Below are positions 30,942-40,320 of a DNA stretch of 64,000 nucleotides, piece after piece. A model generated the notes under the pieces. It saw nothing but the letters and a program-made list of their open reading frames with translations, did no database searches and was not told the origin of the DNA. Source of the stretch: Adenophora triphylla var. japonica. Lineage: Eukaryota; Streptophyta; Magnoliopsida; Asterales; Campanulaceae. The position numbers and the translations under genes were made by a program. The stretch lies in assembly GCA_022495995.1 (NCBI GenBank), contig JAFEMH010001450.1, positions 248,001-312,000 on the forward strand. Direction: 5' to 3'. The stretch's first letter is position 1, and every line of letters begins with the position of its first letter.

Positions 30942-31186
30942 TGACCCCAGCAGCGTGCCTGGTCATGTGCAGAAAGCAGTTTTGGCATTTTGCACTTGGT
31001 CAATATTCCTTTTTTATTGTAAATGACAAATCTCAGTGAGGTATTTGTCCATTTTTTTATTTCTAAGAGGTCCTTCCTCATTCAAATTGTCAAAATAATG
31101 TCCAAAATGCCCCTAAATGATCATAAATCATTAATTTGAGCCGATGGAACATTAACGACCCAGATTGGGGCACTTAAAACAAGTAC

Positions 31187-31482
31187 TCTCCATGTTTCCA
31201 TACTTCAACCGCAGCCAAGGTTGTAACATCAGTTTCGTTCTCACTTACCTTTGGCATATCTTCTTTCAGATATTTAGCCAAATTCAAGGTAGTGAGATAG
31301 AAATGCATCTTTTGTTGCCAACGCTTAAAATCGTGGCTAACAAACTTCTCTGGCTTTTCAGCATGAGGGGTCGGGATATGGATTATTGGAGGGTTAGTCA
31401 CAATAGTTGAGCCACTTCCATTTCCAGTTTGGGGTCCAATTTGGGTCTTCGCAGTGTTAGTATCAGTCATCATCTGAAACAC
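31187..31482 (-). pseudogene. gag: Copia-type gag N-terminal fragment (element D)
   Basis: The frame starts near MTDTNTAKTQ and contains KFVSHDFKRWQQKMHFYLTT and LNLAKYLKED, typical of the N-terminal gag domain of plant Copia elements. It ends at VWKHGEYL, where the LTR of element C is inserted. No zinc knuckle or pol is present in the window. Confidence 0.75.
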
Positions 31483-32135
31483 AACAACCAGTTAGTATAA
31501 ACAGTTTTGTAATCAGCTCCCTCTGTCAGAGCGAATATGTCTTATGATTGTTGTTGGTAATACAGAAGGAAAATTACAGAAATATAACAATACAAAATAA
31601 ACTGGAAATACGAAAGAAGGCTTAATGTTGTTGTTGGATGAGGTCAATGCTAATCACTGTCTCCTTAAGACATATTCGTCCCTTCATCGAGTGTGCTTGA
31701 GTTTTGGTGGAACGCTTGTCTCCCATGATAGAACGTACGGACCGGGGGCACTTTGCACCTAAGTATCCCGGCGAACTGAAATGCGCTTGGACAGTATCAC
31801 CTCTTGTATTCTATGTATGCAAGGAAGCCAAAGGAATTGAAGAACAATATGTTGCAAGGAAATGGAGGAGGATTGCTTTCTCTAGTGTGTCAACAACTGT
31901 TGTGAACTCTCCAATTTATAGATGTCCAAGATCAAAGAATCAAAACTGAAAGCAGCCATTTAATCTGATATTAAGCTCCCATTAATCCAAAATTAAAACA
32001 ACCATTAATCCAAAATTAAACACATTTCGATTTCAGTTTTGAATGGTCTCAGCTGTTACATATTTTGAAATCAAAAAGATATTATTTCTCATTTATTTTG
32101 ATTTACAAAATGAAAATAAATCACTTTCCAGGAAT

Positions 32136-32240
32136 TGCTCGGCCGAGCATACCTGTCCAGAAACTAGCCCATCTGTCCAGTCTTTGCTCGGGCGAGTCAC
32201 CAGCAGTGCTCGGCCGAGCAACCAGCCAATGCTCGGGCGA
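32136..32240. repeat. GCTCGGCCGAGC palindrome cluster (element D)
   Basis: Two perfect 14-bp palindromes TGCTCGGCCGAGCA (32136-32149 and 32207-32220) alternate with GCTCGGGCGAG variants (about 32185 and 32230). They lie in otherwise AT-rich sequence. Confidence 0.85.
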
Positions 32241-32383
32241 GGCTTTATTTTGATTTACAAAATCAAAATAATAACGAAAGGTGGGGTTGTCTGCGTAGGC
32301 AAATTCGTGTCCGCAGGACGCACACATGTACGAGTACGCACCTCGCAAGCCAAATTGAAAGCTTGATTTGCACCCCCCCTCAC

Positions 32384-32385
<2 letters not shown>

Positions 32386-32416
<31 letters not shown>
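32386..32416. repeat. (GA)n microsatellite
   Basis: About 15 GA units after a poly-C run in element D. Confidence 0.9.
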
Positions 32417-32418
<2 letters not shown>

Positions 32419-32610
32419 TCTATGCTACATAATCTTGAACACTACTCTAGTGCCCAAGTCTTTATACTAGCAACAAGTTCATTTTGTTTCCAATGTGGGA
32501 TAACTCCACTTTTCTTTTTCCCAACCCACTTACTTTGAGCATTTATATCTCATCCAATGTGGGATAACTTCATTTTATTTCCAATGTGGGATAACTCTAT
32601 TTTTCCCTTT

Positions 32611-32615
32611 ACAAC
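32611..32615. other. Left target-site copy of element B
   Basis: ACAAC lies left of the 3' LTR, and TCAAC (58122-58126) lies right of the 5' LTR, so four of five bases match. Sequence similar to the right flank (CAACCCACTTACTTTGAG) also occurs 90 bp to the left at about 32523. Confidence 0.65.
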
Positions 32616-32968
32616 TGAATGTACGCTCGCCGAAAAATTTATGAAAATTGGGAGTCGCCACGCCATGTTTTAAGGTGCACTTTGAAAAACCTTTGAAAAG
32701 AGAGAAAAGGGTTCGGGGGTCAGGTTACGTGTTGGGAAGAACCGAGAGTTCACCCAACTCGCCTCGTCCGTAAACGAGTCTTTCGAAATAAACATCCAAA
32801 CATTCATAGTGTGTGCAAACAACAATGACAAACAAATGTGGTAAATGAATTTTATTAATTGAATGAGATAATTACAACTTAAGAACCATTTGGTAAGGGA
32901 GGCCACATCCCAATTACACATCTCAAAACAGATTACAACTAAAAAAGGTTCTCTGCAAAATGTCAAGA

Positions 32969-33051
32969 TGTGTCGCGTGACACAGAACCTGCCTGGCTAG
33001 ATGTGTCGCGTGACACAGGATCCAACCAGGCAAGTTGTGTCGCGTGACACA
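32969..33051. repeat. TGTGTCGCGTGACACA palindrome cluster in element B 3' LTR
   Basis: Three identical 16-bp units with 6-bp arms TGTGTC / GACACA around GCGT begin at 32969, 33002 and 33036. The same three lie in the 5' LTR at about 57083-57166. Confidence 0.9.
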
Positions 33052-33864
33052 GGTTGCTCATCTGCAGAGATCTTACAGATTGAACACAGAAGGAACAGAA
33101 ATCAATACAGATCTAATTGTATCACCAATTCAGCTTCAGAAATGCATAATTCAATGACTAATCGACCAAGGGGGTGTGGATATGGGGAGATCCACACTCC
33201 CTTGGGAATCAAACCACAATTATATTAAGATCAAACCATGAGCATGAGATAATATCAAACAGTTCAGTTAAACAGAGAGATGGCGATTGGGATTCAGTAA
33301 TTAGGACAGATAGAGTCGAATTACTAAATCAAATAAAGATGAATTGCTTGAATTATGAAAGAGATCACATAATATGAGGGAGAAGTAAGGAATTGGTTAG
33401 TTACCCTTGAAGATCCATGAATTCTATACCAAGTCAGGTATAGAACCCTTCAGCAAACAGCTTCTGAAACGGATTGAGCTTGGGAGGAGTGATGGATTGA
33501 GGATCTAAATGGTAGTATGTGGATTGAATTCAATTGAGGGAGGATTGGAGGAATTTGGGTATAAGAGAGAGGGTTGTGTGTGTTTGCAGTGTGAGCTAGG
33601 TTTCTAATTTGGCAGAGTAACAGTATGCAAAAGAGGGATCCAGATATGAGAGGGGAGGGTCTTATTTATAGGCTGCTAATGATGGTTGAGTTGTGTCGCA
33701 CTACCTTCTGCTTCCATTTTACATGGCTCGAGATGTTGCACGACTAAGCAATCCCATAACCGTTTCTGGCGCCAAAACCTGGTTCTGGAGCATTTCAAGT
33801 TAATTTCCAATAAGTCCAAAATGAATAATACCTTATAGGTCCTTTTGCCTGAGAAAAATACTTA

Positions 33865-34298
33865 GGGGGTTTTTGTTTTTTTTAAGTGATAAGTCTTTGA
33901 AATCGATTTCGGTTAAAAATGGCTGAATGATTAAGAGGCAAAGAATCGAAAACCGAATTTCGAATTTGATAAGTTGTTTGATTTTGTATCTGAATTCATT
34001 ATCTGAAACAGTTAAAAAAAAATTAAAAAAAATTAAAAAAAAAAAAAAAAACCATAAATGCATTATGAAACAGTAAACAGTTTAAAATTTTTTTACCCAA
34101 AACCAAATATGAAACAGTGGCTTTCAGAGGCTTTCAGAGGCAATTCAGCAACATTTTAACCTCTTAAAATTAAGAGGACTTTAAGAGCCTAACAAGCCTT
34201 ATTTCAAAAAAAAAACAAACACACTTATTTCTCTAATCCTCTTAATGAATAAGTGTTAAGAGGCAAATAAGACTTAAAATGAAAAAACAAACGCCCCC
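33865..34298. mobile_element. Tourist-like (PIF/Harbinger) MITE in the element B 3' LTR
   Basis: The 434-bp insertion is absent from the partner LTR, which reads straight through AATACTTAAAAGTAC. It is flanked by TTA on both sides (33862-33864, 34299-34301), the PIF/Harbinger target size and sequence. The ends are GGGGGTTTTTGTTTTTT and, inverted, GGGGGCGTTTGTTTTTTC. The interior is AT-rich with repeated AAGAGGC. It has no transposase. Confidence 0.9.
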
Positions 34299-34444
34299 TT
34301 AAAAGTACTCCCTTCGCAAGAAACTTATAAAAAGTTTTCGGAAGTCTCGGGATGGACCGTGAATTTACCAAAACGTCCCTAGTGTAATTTTATCACATTA
34401 AAATGCACCTATAAAGGGTCGCGAATTTGATTGGCGTACTTACA

Positions 34445-34624
34445 GAGCCCCTCGGCAACGTCACTTATGGAAGAAGTGAGGTTGTCGATAAGAAAAAATC
34501 CCAATCCCTATGAGCGGCTGGGGATATGGCAGATGGTGAAAAATGATTGGTGAGATCGGATGGCTGGACCTTTGGAGAAAGGATTCCTACGTATCCAGGA
34601 GGGAATCAAGCCGGTCGTAGTTCA
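34445..34624. other. Element B 3' non-coding region next to LTR
   Basis: This holds the start of the 3' untranslated region. GATTCCTACGTATCC (about 34582-34596) and GTCGTAGTTCAG (about 34614-34625) resemble the paired CTACGT/CGTAG motif at the pol 3' end. Confidence 0.45.
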
Positions 34625-35300
34625 GACTATTCGGAGGTGTCTGACCCAAACGAGATTGTTTGGAGGCGTCTGAACCCGATGAGAGACTATTTGGAGGCGT
34701 CTGAACCCGTTGAGAGACTATTTGGAGGCGTCTGAACCCAGTGAGAGGCTATTTGGAGGCGTCTGACCCGATGAAAGACTATTTGGAGGCGTCTGAACCC
34801 GGTGAAAGACTATTTGGAGGCGTCTGAACCCGGTAAGAGACTATTTGGAGGCTTCTGAACCCGGTGAGAGACTATTTGGAGGCATCTGAACCCGGTGAAT
34901 GACTGTTTGTAGGCGTCTGAACCCGGTGAGAGACTATTTGAAGGCGTCTGAACCCGGTAAAAGACTATTTGGAGGCGTCTGAACCCGGTGAAAGACTGTT
35001 TGGAGGCGTCTGAACCCGGTGAAAGACTGTTTTGAGGCGTCTGAACCCGGTGAGAGACTCTTTAGAGGCATCTGAACCCGGTGAAAGACTGTTTCGAGGC
35101 ATCTGAACCCGGTGAAAGACTGTTTGGAGGCGTCTGAACCCGGTGAAAGACTATTTGGAGGCGTCTGAACCCGGTGAGAGACTATTTGGAGGCGTCTGAA
35201 CTCGAAGAGAGACTGTTTGGAGGCATCTTAACCCGGTGAGAGACTGTTTGGAGGCGTCTGAACCCGATGAGAGACTATTTGGAGGCATCTGAACCCGATT
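34625..35300. repeat. 31-bp minisatellite, about 22 units (element B)
   Basis: The unit GACTATTTGGAGGCGTCTG plus AACCCGGTGAGA repeats head to tail with point changes. A few units are shorter by one or two bases. It lies between antisense ORF and 3' LTR. Tandem arrays in this region are known for Tat/Ogre elements and are thought to seed satellite DNA. Confidence 0.95.
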
Positions 35301-35400
35301 GCGCGAGATGAACTAAAAGAAATGATTTTTTCGAGAATACAAGACATGTTGATTTGCAATTTGAATGAGATATGATTTCATACCTGTGCTGTGCTTACCT

Positions 35401-35700
35401 GTAGCTGCCAGAGGGACTGAGGCTACGGCTGATTATCGTGGAGGGTTGTAGCTGCTGGAGGGTCTTAGGCTACAATTGCTGATGATCGTGGCTGCCGGAG
35501 GGACTTAGACCACTGTTGTCGTGAAGTTATGGAAAAACTGTAGCTGCCAAGGATTTTAGGCTACTATTTGTTGATGATGAAAGGTAGCTGCCAGGGGACT
35601 TAGGCTACTATTTGATGAAGAGAGGTAGCTACCAGGGGACTAAGGCTACTATTTGTTGATGATGAAAGGTAGCTGCCAGGGGACTTAGGCTACTATTGAT
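35401..35700. repeat. Second minisatellite, about 7 units of 41-49 bp (element B)
   Basis: Units start GTAGCTGCCAGGGGACTTAG and continue GCTACTATTTG with a variable GATGAAG tail. The array starts right after a splice-acceptor-like CTTACCTGTAG that element A shares, in the place where A has its first antisense (PMD) ORF. Confidence 0.88.
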
Positions 35701-36525
35701 GAAGAGTTGCTAGTTTGTCATGCGAGGGACGGTCTTTGTTGATGATTGGCTGACTTTGGAGGCATTTGTCGGGTAGGACATGAACTTTGCTGTTAGATTG
35801 CCATGGAAAACGGATTTTGATGACGATTTGGCAACGGGGCCAATGATCTTGATGAATATTGCTGGGAGACTGCTAGATTTGAATTCTTTGTCTCGCTTTT
35901 GGTCGAGGGACAGTCCTCAATGATTAAATTATGCTCAGTTGATTATTGTACCCTGCGAGGGGACAGACACAACACTCCAAGCACTATATTTGACTACACT
36001 ACTCTATTAGCAAATTTTGAACAAGATTAAACTATGTTAGTTTGATTGCACGAGTCCATCCGCTTTAGGAATGGGATGATGAGTGACTGAAGAAAGATGA
36101 TGATTGTATTGAATGATCGGCTTTGCCAGATTTGTACATGAGATGCTGCGTTGAATTTGTATCAGATGAGTGTGTATAGGGATATATGTGTTGGAGTGAA
36201 CCCTCTTCCGTGCATTTTCATGGGGGTGCATGTAAATGGGTATGTGTGTATGGAGGTGTATTGCAGCAACGACAAGTCGGAGAGTACCCTGGGAAGGCAG
36301 GCTTGCAGAAACTTTGATGATCTCTGACATCGGCCAGATGTGTCGCCCGACATGCCATGCTACCTTGGCAAGTTGTGTCGCACGACTAGAGGAGGCTCGT
36401 AACAGGCCCTTTTAACTCAGCTCTGAATTCATTTGCAGACATTGCCTTTTCAGGAGGAGAAAACCAGCAGCCCCAGTTTGAGAGACCAGCGATTTCATTG
36501 ACAAAGGTTGGAACTTTCAACCACA
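35701..36525. other. Upstream region of element B antisense ORF
   Basis: No gene is evident. TGTGTCGCCCGACATG at about 36338-36353 and GTCGCACGAC at 36377-36386 are related to the LTR palindromes of B. The TATA-like site of element A is degenerate here (CCCTTTTAACTC near 36407). The antisense ATG is at 36526. Confidence 0.5.
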
Positions 36526-37878
36526 ATGGAGCATTATAACAGAGAGGTAGCTTCCCGGGAGCATCAATTTCACCAAGACTTCGTTGAAATTTTGCGATTT
36601 CACCAAAAGCAACATAGGAAAGTCATTGATAAGCGGTATAGCATGCCATGCATTTGGCCTTTGAAAGACTGGAGGGTTGATTGGAATTTGCTCTGAGCAG
36701 CTTCATGTTTTTGGGACTCGGAACGACATCTGTTCACTTTGTCATACAATGATTTGACGCCAACCATGGAGGATTTCAGAGCATTGACAGGCTTGAGTGA
36801 GGCAACGACTGTAGCATTTCGTCGGGAGGACGGTCAATCACGGAGCAATTATCAGCTTTTCTGAGTTTACCGGCAGACCAGGTAGTACCCATGATCCTTG
36901 ATGATGGGATTATAGACTTGACTCGGATGGACAGATTATGCCTTTCCAGTCCTGAACTATTCGATCTTTCTACATCTTTGGACGTATTTATGCTATTTAC
37001 CCTTTCGGCTTACTATTTATGTGGATATATCGGAGTCTGCCCGGGTGCGTTGCTGGAGATTGTCAGACAACTCAGGGGTGACCGAGGTGTGGACCTTCGT
37101 CAAATCTGATCTGGACAAGGGGAGATGGACATTGTACCGCTACTGCTGGACGAGACCTACCACGGCATTGATAGGCTAGCAGGAGGATCTGATTTCATGG
37201 GTGCAGGCAGCCCCATTTTGTTATCATTGTGGCTTTCTGAGAGGTTCCCAGGGTTGCATGTATCTTCATTTTGTATCCCATCATTAGTGAGTAGGTAGTA
37301 CCGTCCGAGCTTTGAGAGAGAGACTGATGACTGATGCTATTTCGATGGACATGGTCGAGCCCCAGACTATACAGTTTTTCAGCAGATCCTTTCTAGAGGG
37401 CTTCCTTCCCACACGGACGCTCCTTCGACAGGCCAGAGGGATTACATTCTTGACCACATAGTATCTAATTTGGTATGAGGAGCAACGGGGTCCTGTGCAG
37501 TTGACGATAGAGGCTCGCCATCAGGAATACCTTGGGGCAGACTACCCGACCAATTGGTCTTTCAGAGATATAGAGGCCCAGGGGAACCCAGATGATGTCA
37601 TCGGTGACGTTGTGGAGTACTATCGGAGGCAAGAGCTTCGGAGAGCTACTATGAGAGATGATCCCGAGGTGATAGCTCGCAAAGAGGCCTTGAGGCAAGA
37701 GAGGATTGCTAGGGCAGCTTTGAGAGAGACTGGGCTGATCGATCCGTCGGCTCACATTATACCTGAGCTAGGACGAGCTCAAACTGAATTATTTGACATT
37801 CCTAGGCCAAAGACCTCCCGGGGACCGAGGAAAAGGAAGAGTAGAGATGCAAATTCGGAAGCGAGAACGAACTCCTAG
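36526..37878 (+). pseudogene. Antisense ORF of element B
   Basis: It starts MEHYNREVASREHQF, matching antisense ORF 2 of element A, and ends with TSRGPRKRKSRD, a basic tail. The N-terminal part (HLFTLSYNDLTPTMEDFRALTG) is plant-mobile-domain-like. TGA at 36694-36696 stands where A has Arg (probable CGA to TGA), and further shifts occur between 36840 and 37490. The C-terminal 128 codons are open (37495-37878). They share with A the pattern RDDPEV-AR--ALR-ER-A and PKTS-GPRKRK, with many silent changes. The function is unknown. Confidence 0.6.
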
Positions 37879-38513
37879 ACGCTTTATCTGAGAGATATGA
37901 GACACTTTTATTTGTATTTTGAGAAAGAGATTATTGTATGGAACATGAGTATCCCTTAATTTCTTATTGCAGACACAAATAGATGTTAGAATTTTGAAAA
38001 TTTATTGCTTTTATTCGCAGCAAGTTATATGAGTCAAAAGCAGGCCGTGCTTGAACTCATCAAAAAGAATATTAACTTAAAATGAATCTTTGAAAAGCTT
38101 TGGAGCTGTAATCAAAACACATTTTGGCAAAATTGAAAGCACCATTTATTTGACAAGATTTGAGGTTTTGCAGCATTTTAGACCGAACCACAAGTGGTTG
38201 CCTACGTTCCCCTTTTACAAAGAGAACTAAGGAGCTCAGGTCTCCGTAGTTCGACTCAATTAACTTTTGTGTTTAAGAAAGGAGAGATAGAAGAGGGACA
38301 TGGTGCAACCCTATTTTTTACCTAGATTGCCCATTTTTAGGGTTTTCAGTCTAGTTGGGTATATTCTTTTAGCACCGGGCGCGTCCCTTATTTTTGCATG
38401 GACTGCCTTTTGAGAGGTTTTCAGTCTCATCTGGGACAATTTTATTGCGCCTTTTGTTTTTCTTTTCTTCTTTTTTCATTTTTTTATTTTATATACAGAG
38501 AGGGAAGACTCGA
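37879..38513. other. Convergent 3' region of element B
   Basis: It corresponds to 3491-3890 of element A, with strong similarity from about 38170 to 38440, including CCTACGTTCCCC (about 38200), CTCCGTAGTTCGA (about 38241) and the repeated GGTTTTCAGTCT. It lies between two converging reading frames, so it likely carries both 3' ends. Confidence 0.5.
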
Positions 38514-39659
38514 TCAGATATAATATCGTCGCAACTTGTCGCCATTGACGGGGTGCATGAATGGATTGCCATCCAAATCTGTCAGCTGCATAGCTCCTCC
38601 GGAGAATATTTTCTTTACCAAAAATGGCCCAACCCAGACAGGTGCCCATTTGCCCAATGCACTGCTCTGATTTGAAGGCTTCATCTTGAGGACCAGATCA
38701 CCAACCTTGATATCCCGAGGTTTCACTTTTTTGTCGAAAGCACGAGCCATTCTCTTCTGATACGCCCGATTATGCTCCATAGCCTTTAATCTGTGCTCAT
38801 CCAACAGTGCCAACTCATTGTATCGGCTTTGGAGCCAGTCGATCTCACTGACTTCATTCTCAAGCAATACCCTGAGGGATGGAATCTCTAGCTCAATGGG
38901 CATGACAGCCTCCATTCCATAAGTTAAGGCGTATGGAGTTGCACCGGTAGCAGTCCGAATTGAAGTGCGGTAGCCCCACAATGCTAGATGAAGCTTCTCT
39001 GGCCAATCCCGTCCTCGCTCGGCCATCTTCTTGATAATTCGCTCAAGGTTCTTGTTGGCAGCCTCTACAGCTCCATTGGTCTGTGGTCTATACGGCAATG
39101 ACTTATGGCCCTTAACTCTGTACTCGGTGAGCAGCCGATCGGTCTCTCCTTCAAAATGGGATCCGTTATCAGAGATGATCTCATTCGGGACTCCATAGCG
39201 GCAAAAGATCTGTTCTTTTATAAAGCAAGAAACTTTCATAGATGTAAGTACTTTGTAAGATGCAGCTTCCACCCACTTCGTGAAGTAATCTACTGCGACC
39301 AAAACAAATGAATGTCTGTTGCTTTCGGATGGAGTTATCTTCCCGATGACATCAATTCCCCACGTTGCAAAGGGCCAGGGAGTTGTCATGCAATACAGAT
39401 CGTGAGGAATATGGTTTAAGTTGGAGAAACGCTGACATTTGTCACAAGTCCGCACAAATTGGATGCAATCCATCTCCATTGTGATCCAGAAGTAACCCAG
39501 TCTGATGATGTTGTGCATAAGGGATCGAGCATTCATGTGAGGTCCACAGGCACCGTTATGAACGTCTTCCATTACCCTCTGAGCTTTCTCTTTACAGATG
39601 CAGAGCAGGAGTGGGGTAGCCTTCCCTTTTCTTCCATAACTCATCACCGAGTATGACAT
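38514..39659 (-). pseudogene. pol: Element B pol: integrase
   Basis: The zinc finger is complete (HMNARSLMHNI and CDKCQRFSN). The catalytic residues are present: WGIDVIGKITPSE with VAVDYFTKWVEAA (D), IISDNGSHFEGE (D) and TNGAVEAANKNLERI (E). The C-terminus reads KMKPSNQSSALGKWAPVWVGP and has no chromodomain. It is in a different frame from RNase H, with a shift at about 39592-39659 near the sequence for KKRE/GRKGKA. Confidence 0.9.
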
Positions 39660-40320
39660 ACTGTGCTGATAGCCTTTTCAGAGCTTGCAGACTTTTGGCC
39701 CGGATACCTTTTAGGTCATCCTCTTCATCAACAGGGAAAACTGCTTCACCATGCTTGAGATACTGAAAGATCTGGTTGTACCACGGCTCATCGACGGTTT
39801 CAAGCTCGATTTCACAACAATATGCTGGATTCTCTCGTCTCCCGACTCTGAATGGCTTGATTGACTTACCTTCTGATATTTCCACCAAAGAAGCCAGAGT
39901 AGCTAGTGCATCAGCGAATCTGTTCTTATCTCGCGGCAGGAACTGGAATGACACTTCCTTAAACTGACCAACGAGCTCTGCGATATAAGCATGATACTTC
40001 TGGAGACACGGATCTGTCGTCTTCCATCTATTGGCAGCTTGGTTGATTATCAGCTGAGAATCGCCGAACACTTCCAGCTCATCAACATTTCGCTCAAGGG
40101 CAGCCTCAAGACCGGCTATGCATGCTTCATACTCGGCTGCGTTGTTGGCAACTGAGAAGTTTAGTTTGATGGCGATAGGAGTATGCGTGTCCTTCGGATC
40201 CACTAAAACCATCCCAATGCCATTACCTCTTTTATTCGCTGCACCATCGAAGAATAGCTGCCATCGGTTGCCGCTTTCTACCAAGGAGATCCCCTCATCA
40301 GGAAACTAAAGATCTGGCCC
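39592..40320 (-). pseudogene. pol: Element B pol: RNase H
   Basis: NRWQLFFDGAANKRGNGIG holds the first catalytic Asp, followed by NNAAEYEACIAGLEAALE and VFGDSQLIINQAANRWK. RFADALATLASLVEI closes the domain. Two TGA/TAG stops lie just upstream (about 40305-40320) in the segment for GPDL-FPDEG. Confidence 0.88.

Larger units (their letters stand above)
28899..31181 (-). mobile_element. Element C: 5' end of a third Tat-type element
   Basis: Only part of the leader (28899-29451), the primer site (29452-29471) and the 5' LTR (29472-31181) are in the window. Element A sits in its leader, so the rest of C should resume left of the window. On the right it interrupts a Copia gag (element D) inside the codons for VWKHGEYL; the flank AGTAC would be its target duplication. 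Confidence 0.75.
29472..31181 (-). repeat. 5' LTR of element C
   Basis: On the plus strand it starts TGTGATGATGCCCG and ends CACTTAAAACA. A TATA box lies at 30870-30877. Palindromic clusters are at 29844-29886 and 30894-30941. A (GT)n tract occupies 29672-29716. The right end is placed where the Copia gag reading of element D begins. Confidence 0.7.
31182..32610 (-). mobile_element. Element D: decayed Ty1/Copia fragment
   Basis: It consists of a gag N-terminus (31187-31482) and about 1.1 kb of upstream sequence, probably leader and LTR. The upstream part has a possible minus-strand TATA box (AATTTATA on plus at 31913-31920), four copies of a GCTCG-CGAGC palindrome (32136-32240) and a (GA)n tract. 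Three copies of CCAATGTGGGATAACT lie at about 32492-32600. I could not fix the LTR boundaries. Confidence 0.55.
32616..34444 (-). repeat. 3' LTR of element B, with MITE insertion
   Basis: It starts TGAATGTACGC and ends GCGTACTTACA, like the 5' LTR at 56731-58121. It is 438 bp longer because of a MITE at 33865-34298. It has three TGTGTCGCGTGACACA units (32969, 33002, 33036), a TATA box at 33663-33670 and a degenerate GTCGCAC unit just upstream of it (about 33696). Confidence 0.92.

Noticed and set aside
31531..31680. Inverted pair GCGAATATGTCTTA and TAAGACATATTCG in element D
   Set aside because: A 13-bp match 120 bp apart in decayed LTR-like sequence; no second copy to test it.
32969..33051. 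CRISPR-like array of 16-bp repeats
   Set aside because: Three units, spacers related to each other, plant LTR context; not CRISPR.
33833..34063. Phe-rich ORF in the element B LTR
   Set aside because: It lies across the MITE end and T-rich sequence, with no coding signature and none in the partner LTR.
34547..34735. Short ORF entering the 31-bp array
   Set aside because: The unit length of 31 is not a multiple of three and stops follow; no protein is kept across the array.
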